Assembly: GCA_949130485.1 (NCBI GenBank)
Contig: OX422199.1
Location: 3,028,402 to 3,092,401 of the forward strand
Length of the DNA stretch: 64,000 nucleotides
DNA from: Agelas oroides
Taxonomy: Eukaryota > Porifera > Demospongiae > Agelasida > Agelasidae
Direction of reading: 5' to 3'
Both the position numbers and the translations under genes were made by a program. Below, piece after piece: positions 56,278 to 64,000 of this stretch; the first letter of the stretch is position 1; every line of letters starts with the position of its first letter. The notes below the pieces were generated by a model. That model made no database searches. It saw only the letters and a program-made list of their open reading frames with translations, and had not been told where the DNA came from.

Positions 56278-57640
56278 CAACCCCTGTCCCTCTGTCCCTG
56301 TTCCTCTGTCCCTGTCCCTCTGTTCGTGTCTCTCTGTTCCTGTCTCTCTGTCCCTGTCTCTCTGTTCCTGTCCCTCTGTTCCTGTCCCTCTGTTCCTGTC
56401 CCTCTAGTCCTGTCCCTTTGTCTCGGTACTGCTGTCCCTCTAGCCCTGTCCCTTTGTCTCGGTACCGCTGTCCCTCTCCCCCTGTCCCTGTCCCTGTCCC
56501 TCCGTCACAGTACCTTTGTCCCAGTACTGCTGTCCCTGTCCCTCCGTCCCTGTCCCTGTTCCTCTGTCCCCGACCCTGTCCATATGTCTCTGTCCCTCTG
56601 CCCTACTCTCTGTCCTACACTCTATCCCTGTCCTTGTTCTTTTCCCTGTTTCCGTCCCTGTCCCTTTCCCTATCTCCTCTCTCTGTCCCTAGCCTTGCCC
56701 TTCTGTCACTCTGTCCCTGTTCCTGTCCCTCTGTCCCGGTACCTCTGTCACTATCCCCTTGTCTCTGTCCCTTGTCTCTGTCCCTTTGTCCCTGTCCCTT
56801 CTCCCTGTCCCTTTGTCCCTGTCCCTTCTCCCTGTCCCTGTCCCTGTTCCTTCTCCCTGTCCCTGTCCCTGTCCCTGTTCCTGTCCCTCTGTCCTTGTCC
56901 CTGTCCTTCTCCCTATATATCACTCTGTCCTTGTCCCTGTCCTTCTGTCCCAGCTCCTGTCTTTCTGTCCCTGTGTTCAAGTCCTTGTCCTTCTGTGGCC
57001 ATCTGTCTCTGCCCCTGTTTCTCTGTTCCTGTCTCTTTTTCCTTTTCCTGTCTGTCTGTCCTTGTCCCGGTACCTGTGTACCCTGTTCCTGTCACTCTGT
57101 CACTGTCCCTGTCCCTCTATCTCTGTCCCTCTCCCTTTGTCCCTGTCCTTCTGTCCCTGTCCCTGTCCATGTCCCTGTCCCTTTGTCCCTGCATGGCCCT
57201 TTATCCCAGTACCTTAGTCCCTGTCCCCCAGTCCCTCTGACCCTGTCCCTCTCTCCCTGTCCCTACTCTCTGTCCTACTCCCTATATTCCTGTCCAGCCT
57301 TGTTCCTTTCCCTATCCCTGTCCATACCCCCCTGTCCCTGTTTCTGTCCCTGTCCTTTTCCCTGTCCCCTCTCTCTGTCCATGGCCTTGCCCTTCTGTCA
57401 CTCTGTCCCTGTTCCTGTCCCTCTGTCATGGTACTTCTGTCCCTATCCCCCTGTCCCTGTTCCTCTGTCCCTGTCCCTCTGTCCCTGTCCCTTTCCCTGT
57501 TCCTGTCCCTGTCCCTGTTCCTGTCCCTCTGTCCTTGTCTCTGTCCTTCTCCCTATCACTCTGTCCTTGTCCCTGTCTGTCAGTCCCTGCACCTGTCTTT
57601 CTGTCTCTGTCCCTCTGTTTCTGTCCCTGTCCCTCTGTAG
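56278..57640. repeat. pyrimidine-rich minisatellite array 2
   Basis: About 1.36 kb of the same CCCTGT/CCCTCTGT-type units as array 1, in the same orientation. The longest chance frame is 518 codons. Confidence 0.95.
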
Positions 57641-57815
57641 CCATCTGGAATCTGCAAGACAAAGAGAATAAATTCCCGAAGAATGGAATTGTGGGGAGAC
57701 AATGTCAAAATAGTTTACAGCTTGTTAGACATAATGCCATATGCCTGGTGAGTAAATTTACCAACAAACCATAAAACAAGACATAGAGACATGCAGTGGA
57801 TATTTAAATTGCGGA

Positions 57816-60209
57816 TTTGGTAGTGTCAATTTCTGGATACACACAGGGCAATGTTGAGGGACTCTAACTATGCATTTAAGGGGGGAAATGGTGAGATGAT
57901 AAAAGGAAATACATCCTTTACAATTTACTTGCGCAATTTGCAGTTAGCATTCTGTGCTATTGTTGCTTCATTGTTCATCTTCTCAGCTCATGCAAGACTG
58001 ATGAGGCTGACATGCACTCAGTCTGCACTGTTCTCTGCTCATACCTAATACCATAACCTACCATGCTAACAATTTGCTTGCTACCTGCTAGCACATATCA
58101 AGAGGCATGCATGCAGACATATCTTTATATGACATTATTGGCACCAACTATAAAGTACAAGCAACTTGCAGAGGGCACCAACTCAAACAAGGCTCTTGAG
58201 AGGAAACATAACTAAAATGTTCGGCTACATGGAGAGATAAAGTTGTTACAATACTAACATCACTGTGCAGCTAGACCAGTATTGTGCCCATGACAAACAC
58301 TGGAGAAGTGACTAACTAACTCTGCGTGTTACTGTATACCTGTAGAAATCAAGCAACAATGCACTTTTATTTGGTTACCAAGACTATCTTATAAGATGTC
58401 CGCTCAAAATTTGGTTGCACATTGTCCTGGTTTATTAACTACCATTTTATTGAGAAATTGGTTCCTACTTTCAGCCACTGCATGCATGGCATCCAACTCA
58501 ATTTCTCTGAGCCAGTGTCATAAAGTTATGGTGATCTGTATAGACGGTGTGCCTCCAGAATCCAGGGGGCGTGGCTTCAGACTGTATATAGTCACTCTGT
58601 CACATGAGTGTCTGCAAGTACCCATAAAGCCATGCATACTGTCTACCTGTCTTGTAAGTGCCTGTCTGTTAAGGAATACAACAAGAAGCTGTCAGGCACT
58701 ACAAATCTGAAAAAAGAGAGGAACATATGAAAGCAAGGACAGTATGTCATGCATCAACCCAGTGTTTTTGCACAATAGGTGCTGATGCTGATCATTGGTG
58801 TCAGTGCATGCTATCTCGGCTATAGGTTTGAATGGTGATTTGGAACCCCCTAGCTCCCCTATCCTTAATTTAATGCAGATGTACCCAGGCCTTTTTTGTA
58901 CCTGGCATGCAGTCACATGAAAAAATGGAATGATATAGGGAGGAGGGCAAAGACAGAATGGCTACAAGCTGAGCCTAACACTTAGAAGATTGTTTGTATA
59001 ACAAATGCTCCATGCTAAGTCCCATGTTCTTAAGGAACACATGAAGATGAACAACACTGAAATGCTATTGTAGTGAACATGGACAATCTGAATAGCTACT
59101 TCCATAAGAGCTCTGAAACCATCACAAGATGAGGAAAACAGACTACTGCGCACATGAGAATGAGAGAGGGCTCGATGTGCGGCAGAGACAGCCGAGCAAA
59201 GGCAGGAAAGATTAGGCAGAAGAAATGCACCCAGAAGAAAAGCACCCTGAATCTTGATGTAAGACTTCAGAACCTTCTTGGAGGGAAACTGAGCATGTCC
59301 ACGTTTTCCTATCTCAAAGGTGAATGTGTAGGTTTTGCCCTTGGCTTTGTGGAAGGCTACAGAAAAGAGCAGCACAGCTACCTGCAATTATACGTATATC
59401 CAATTTCTCCCCCCAAGACCCCAAGAGGGTGGTCTGTCTGCCTTTCCTAGCCTTGATATGACAGAAGAAATGCACTCAGTCCCTTGAAATGGAGGTGCTT
59501 TGACCCCTCTTCCTCCCCTTCTCCCTCCTCCCTCTTCTTTCTACTATAACTTATAACCATGGGACAGAAATTATTTTCCTTTAGTCCTACTGTGATCAAC
59601 CAGTTGATCCAGTTTAGTGTCACATCAGTTACGAAGCGGAGTGAGAGATAGGGTTAGGCGCTCTACCCAGACTGCCAATGCATTATTGTGCATTGTAGCG
59701 TGGTTCACAAATCAACTCGCCGTTCGGCACAAACAGTAAATGGTGCAAAATAGTTATTATTTGGTGCGAGCAATAGCAAGAGAATCTGTCCAGAAAGTAA
59801 GTGTGCCTACTTATATACAAAACAGAACACATGATGAAAGTATGATGACAAACGTTGTGAGCTGTACCACAACAGACAGGGGGATGGAGATGTACAGGAA
59901 ATGTAGAGGTGACAACGAAAACATGGGAGGAGAAAGCTGTTGAGTGAAAAGAACCACCATGTAGCAAAATACACACTCAGATAAGCAGCATGCAGATGTA
60001 CAAATAAGTATACATAAATGAAAAATCTAATTGATACACTGTATAGACTACATATTATTAAGTTCAACAATTAACATATGTTACATGCATATATACATTT
60101 GCAAACATGCAGTATACGCGTAAATACCACGGTGCCTATGATGCAACACAAATACACGAAACAACTCGCTCACGCTCGACCCGCATTCGCCGTCGGCATC
60201 TCTTATTGG
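57816..60209. other. no gene supported
   Basis: Two overlapping frames at 58962-59387 (minus, hydrophobic, Ser-rich) and 59154-59450 (plus, basic) are longer than usual but share the same DNA. They show no recognised motif, signal peptide or splice partner. I see no repeats of note. Confidence 0.4.
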
Positions 60210-60650
60210 GGCGAGCCTGAGCGAGCCCCACATTAACGTGTTGAACGCAAGCGATGTCTGTATGTATGTATGTATTCGTACGTCGTACCGTAAATACATT
60301 CGTATTCGCTGAATAACGATAGTCGCGTTGTGAAAAATTTGAAAATACACTTGTATTTATTTTTTCACAGCCATGTTCCTAAAGTACATCTAAGGGGTAG
60401 TGGATATGGAGTTCTCGAAGTGAAGCTTCGGGGGTCGTCGATATGGCACAATCGTGTTCTCGAAGTGACCCGCGAAGGACCCCGCAAACAACGGAGGAGC
60501 CTGAAAAAGAAACGTAGAATCGAACGTGACTGCGCCCCGCGCTGTTAAAACAGCTGAGCAAAAAGAACACAGGCTGAGTAAGCCCGGGACAAAAGAGCAA
60601 GCAAGGCGTGCTGCTCGTGCAGCTGCTGAGGTAGTCTCGCGAGACTACTG

Positions 60651-60729
60651 TAGCCTCGTTCCCAGGCCCTGGTCAGTATTCCGGTACAGAAAAGCGACGG
60701 AGAGCTGGGCGGGGCCTGAGAACGATCTA
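60651..60729. mobile_element. foldback element family A, 79 bp
   Basis: Begins TAGCCTCGTTCCCAGGCCC and ends GGGCCTGAGAACGATCTA-like. The 9-bp flanks AGACTACTG (60642-60650 and 60730-60738) are identical. Confidence 0.9.
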
Positions 60730-60743
60730 AGACTACTGCTGAG

Positions 60744-60780
60744 TAGCCTCATCCTGTCTTCGGGCCTGGGAACGAGGCTA
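60744..60780. mobile_element. foldback element family A, 37 bp (smallest)
   Basis: Starts TAGCCTCATCCTG, ends GGGCCTGGGAACGAGGCTA. The 9-bp flanks ACTGCTGAG (60735-60743 and 60781-60789) are identical. Confidence 0.9.
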
Positions 60781-60900
60781 ACTGCTGAGGCATCGGCAAT
60801 AACCAACCAAATTGTTGCTGTTTTCCTCTTCATGCGACTGCTTGCTGCTGCTCTTCTCTCCTTCATGCCATGCACTGCTTGCTCAGGCTCGCCCCACAAT

Positions 60901-61141
60901 GCAACGCATTCTGCTAGTATATGAATATTTGAAGAATGGTCGGAACTAATTGGGGGCGCGCACGCGGCCGGTTGCTTATAAACGCACGGGTCTCAATACT
61001 TTCACGTCGTTTCATGTCCCCTCACGTGATATGTGTGGGTGGAGCATGCATTGCGCATGAAGTAGGGCACTTGTATGACAGTTGGGTAGTACACATTAGA
61101 CGGAAAAGTGTGCATGGTCGTTCGAAGTTGCTTGTGGTCTA
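60901..61141. other. no feature seen
   Basis: Short stretch without a supported gene. Confidence 0.4.
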
Positions 61142-61190
61142 ATGGTTAGGGCTCAGTATACAGGTTAGGGTTAAGGTTAGGGCTAGGGAC
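61142..61190 (+). repeat. interstitial telomere-like motif cluster
   Basis: Four degenerate TTAGGG units (GGTTAGGG, AGGTTAGGGTTAAGGTTAGG) within about 45 bp, then GCTAGGG. Confidence 0.7.
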
Positions 61191-61369
61191 GGGAAATGGG
61201 TTTTATTCCTTCTTTTTTTTTCTGCTTTAAAAAGTGACGAACACCATGCGATGCACTTGTGGCGTAAGTGCGACGTAATGCGGCTTTCACCCTGCACCTG
61301 GGTCATGTGACATTTTTGCTTTTAATATCGTTTTAAACTTTAAAAAAAGTTTATTTACCCTTTGTAAAG

Positions 61370-61530
61370 GGGGGTCCAAAAATTTCATTGGGAGTCCAAA
61401 TATTTCATCCAATTCCTGAAATATTAGTTCCATGGGGGTCCAAATATTTCGAAATATCTGGACCTGGGGTCCAAATATTTCGAAATATCTGGACCGGGGG
61501 GTCCATTTTCGGGGGGGTCCAAATTTTTCA
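61370..61530. mobile_element. palindrome-rich element fragment
   Basis: Two tandem copies of a palindrome GGTCCAAATATTTCGAAATA plus TCTGGACC (61438 and 61469), flanked by degenerate relatives and G runs. Probably a MITE. Confidence 0.55.
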
Positions 61531-62376
61531 TGACAGACCCATAAACGCACAGCCTGCCGCCACTTAGCGTCCGTGTGGACTACTAAACACACGTACAAGT
61601 TTATGAATCTACCTTGTCCACAAGCTGAACAGTGGAGCGGCTAAATTCAGACCTATTTGTTGATAAAACTTTTGAACGGAGTAACTTACTGACTTGGAAC
61701 ATCGTCTACAGAGCTGGTTATTACGAGAGGAATTCAATGACAGAACGATTTTCATCGTAAGACAAACAGAAGCACGTGCTTCGCCGTTTTCACGGGCTAG
61801 CAGCGTATAATGCCTGGCTTTTCAGCGCGTATTTCACGAAAAACGTTCTGTAATGGTCAAGTCCACGCCCCCAGGATGCCGCAAAACAACCAATTCCGGT
61901 GAACACCACAGGCTGAGTTTTACAGAGTTATGTAAACCGCACCTAGCTGCTCTTTGAGAAAGAACCGCCTCTTGTAATCCAGCCTCCTTGCTGCAATGTA
62001 GACGCAGGCGCACCTGAGGCTTCCAGTAAGCGGATTGGGGTCATCAAAATAATTGCCCAGGTTGTTTTATGACAACAGCTTTTTGCATACTTTAGGATCC
62101 GCACGGTTGTTAGTTCACGTACCGTTTCAAACAGGGCACGTGCCAAGTTTCTGCAAATACTTTAATTAAATGACGTAATTTCCTCAGAATCTGTATTGGT
62201 CTTATTATGCTTGATGCTTTTACATGTATTTGCATAATCCACGCACATGCACGCGTGGGAGAGCCTCCCTATTGTTGAGACGTCACACAATTATCTCACC
62301 TGATGAGAAAACAGAGCGTAAGCATTCCCACGTTGCTAGGCCATCGGTTGTAGGCTGAGGCTGAGCTGTATGTGAA
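61531..62376. other. no gene supported
   Basis: No coding exon. The last 100 bases could be a promoter for the weak candidate at 62377, but I see no defined element. Confidence 0.35.
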
Positions 62377-62843
62377 ATGACGACACAAGTCGAGGAAGCA
62401 CTACAGCTATTAAAGGTTTGTGTAGAGGATTATAATATAATGTCTATAAATTTAGGAATTATGTACCAACTATTAAACGATACGTGGGGTTACCTGCAAT
62501 TTGTTCTGCAGTACCAGAATTAGTACGTGTACCAATTGAGTGGAAGCAAGTTTACAGTAGGAGGACCAGTGATCCAAGAAGTTCCCAAGGTACTCCATAT
62601 AATAGCTGTGCATTATTTGGTTTACTGAGAGCAAGTTGCTAAGTGTTTCATAGTACTCGTAGACCTAAAACTCAAACAATCAAATGGTTATCGTCTTATT
62701 CGCAGACTATTTTTGCACATTGTGAGAAAAATAAAAAGGATTTGGAATATGCAGCACCGGAAATTCGAATTACTCAGCGCACAGGTAGGGTAAAGGTGGG
62801 CTGGGCAGGATTTCCGGTGCCATATATTCCAACTGCAAAATAA
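62377..62843 (+). CDS. weak candidate gene or gene remnant
   Basis: ATG at 62377 opens MTTQVEEALQLLK, followed by a possible donor (AAAG/GTTTGTGT). A second open block at about 62456-62640 (VPELVRVPIEWKQVYSRRTS and onward) and a third at about 62650-62780 (KTQTIKWLSSYSQTIFAH, ending at a possible donor CACAG/GTAGGG) have gene-like amino acid composition. The blocks are in different frames and phases that I could not join cleanly. I recognise no family. It could be a spliced gene with missed exons, or a decayed one. Confidence 0.25.
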
Positions 62844-62885
62844 TGTGGTTAATGACCAATTCAGTTCTTGTTCCATGTGCTGCAA

Positions 62886-63241
62886 TCAGGGTTTCATACA
62901 GGATTTTGAGTTGGGGGAGGGAAAACAGGATGGTAGCAGGATGATAGTAGCTTGTGAAGGCACGCTCATGCACGCATAAGCGTGCGTGCCTACTAGGGGG
63001 GCTGGGGGGAAATTTTGAATTTAGATCCTCTCAGATTGCAATCTGGGACAAACTTTCCAAACAACATTTTGATGACACATACTTATGTCCAGTAACATAA
63101 ATAGCTAATATTGATGCCACCACAATAATAACCATACTCAATTTCAAGATTTCTGGGGGGGGGGGAGAATTGTTGCTGGGAGGGGGAAATTCCAGGTCTC
63201 CCCCCCCCCCCCCCCCCCCCCCCCTCTGTATGAAACCCTGC
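62886..63241. mobile_element. hAT-like non-autonomous element with G/C homopolymers
   Basis: Ends CAGGGTTTCATACAG and CTGTATGAAACCCTG are perfect inverses and begin CAGGG as hAT elements do. Flanks (CTGCAAT and CCGCAAT) nearly match. The interior holds a G run at 63158-63167 and a C run of about 25 at 63199-63224 that could pair. Confidence 0.7.
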
Positions 63242-63879
63242 CGCAATGTTGGTATTCCAATCAGGTTGCTCTATATGAGTGACACAAAGCTCACTGTGAC
63301 CTGGCCATAAAGGAAGCCACATAATATATGTTTGAGGTGGCAAACAAATTTTAAAGACTAAACTAAACTGGGCTAGAGAATGGACCAAAGAAAGCATGCC
63401 AGGTTCATGAATGAACGGTATGTGTTGTTTCTGAGCTTGCCAACTAGCAGTGCAAACATGCTGTGCTTCAAATGCAGTTGCATGTCTGGAAAAGTGAATG
63501 AGTAATGGGATACTGAATGGGAAGTGAACATGTGTGGCCAATGGCCTTGCCTCAAGAGGGGGTCCGGGGGCATTCTCCCCCAGAAAATTAAAAAACATTT
63601 GTCCTTCCATGGTGCAATTTTATCAATTATTCTGGCATGTTTTCAAGGGATAACAACCTCGTTCCCTGGTAGTCCGCAAAGTGAAAACCTGTATTTTGGT
63701 CCTGTGAAGCAAAAACAAAAATAAGCTGTTCATCAGGCTGTTTTTGTGAAAATAGTCTGAGAATGAGGTGGTGGTTTATGAGTATCAGGTGTGACCTGTG
63801 GCTCAAGAACATCTTTAGCAAGTGAAGCCACAGCCCAAAGATGCTCCAGACTCAGCTACTTATCCAGCTGATTTGCACT
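63242..63879. other. no gene supported
   Basis: About 63530-63600 (GGGGGTCCGGGGGCATTCTC) resembles the segment at 48410-48440, so it is a dispersed repeat. Nothing else recognised. Confidence 0.4.
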
Positions 63880-63925
63880 TAGCGTCGTTCCCAGGCTCTT
63901 GTGCGTGGGCCTGGGAACAAGGCTA
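63880..63925. mobile_element. foldback element family A, 46 bp
   Basis: Starts TAGCGTCGTTCCCAGGC and ends GGCCTGGGAACAAGGCTA. Flanks ATTTGCACT (63871-63879) and ATTTGTACT (63926-63934) match at 8 of 9. Confidence 0.85.
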
Positions 63926-64000
63926 ATTTGTACTTTATCATATTATTGTGTGGATCACAGGTTAGAGACTGACTATGAGCCTAGTTCTTTATGTTTGATG

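Larger units (their letters stand above)
53760..57815. repeat. duplicated unit bearing two pyrimidine-rich minisatellites
   Basis: Left flank 53765-53930 and right flank 57690-57815 are homologous (GTGCCTGGTGAGCAAATT and ATGCCTGGTGAGTAAATT, then AGACATGCAGTGGAT-like). The arrays lie between them. It looks like a duplicated segment with expanded repeats. I see no gene. Confidence 0.65.
60210..60900. mobile_element. inverted-repeat element family D, copy 2
   Basis: Ends GGGGCGAGCCTGAGCGAGCC and GCTCAGGCTCGCCCCAC; shares both ends and GTATGTATGTATG with 8538-8947. Two family A foldback elements are nested at 60651-60780. Confidence 0.6.

Noticed and set aside
54018-57671. Very long open frames (up to 518 codons) rich in Pro, Ser, Leu, Cys and Val
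   Set aside because: They come from a 6-bp-period pyrimidine minisatellite without stop triplets; several frames on both strands are open at once and there is no start context, signal or splice support.
58962-59387. Minus-strand 141-codon hydrophobic frame
   Set aside because: Overlaps a similar-size plus-strand frame, has no recognisable motif or splice partner, and the composition looks random.

Overview
The window looks like a stretch of an intron-rich invertebrate animal genome. It contains spliced genes with GT/AG introns and phase-1 exons, long CA and GATA microsatellites, degenerate CR1-type LINEs, and very many short palindromic transposons. A sponge or another early-branching metazoan is my guess from the general character of the repeats; I cannot prove the taxon from the sequence. 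Only two genes are well supported, both on the + strand, and most of the window is mobile or repetitive DNA.

Layout. 1-9.2 kb: no clear gene; tandem repeats, several short inverted-repeat transposons and a 54/57-nt coding-like minisatellite (6.29-6.72 kb). 9.24-19.18 kb: a six-exon gene for a type I membrane protein (signal peptide, Cys-rich start, one canonical and one divergent Ig-like domain, Pro/Thr/Ser stalk, transmembrane helix, short tail). All its internal introns are phase 1. 21.17-53.33 kb: a glycosyltransferase gene of the DXD (Gly_transf_sug, GT32-like) type. The catalytic exon is at 52.2-53.3 kb. An in-phase stem exon lies at 21.7-22.0 kb, and two related membrane-anchor first exons lie at 21.17 kb and 35.84 kb. 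The stem exon also has a broken inverted copy at 22.8-23.4 kb.

The space between the first exons and the catalytic exon is filled with retrotransposons. These are an old LINE remnant (25.0-27.1 kb), a CR1 LINE split by an inversion (28.6-30.9 kb), a young LINE with an intact 1092-codon ORF and an N-terminal PHD-like finger (38.1-41.5 kb), and a decayed CR1 LINE (44.9-47.7 kb). Three copies of a large composite repeat lie at 27.5-29.6, 34.1-35.5 and 41.5-44.5 kb. 48.7-51.2 kb holds a cluster of palindromes. 53.8-57.8 kb holds two large pyrimidine-rich minisatellite arrays with homologous flanks. 57.8-64 kb has no confident gene; it holds transposon fragments, a telomere-like run and one weak candidate gene at 62.4 kb.

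The most informative new signal is a set of ultra-short palindromic elements (37-388 bp, ends TAGCCTCGTTCCCAGGC or TAGTCTCGCGAG). At more than ten loci they are flanked by matching 9-bp direct repeats, which shows transposition. A second family (ends CAAGAGCGCAT) has 6-7 bp flanking repeats. The two genes probably act at the cell surface or in the secretory pathway; nothing in the sequence ties their functions together.
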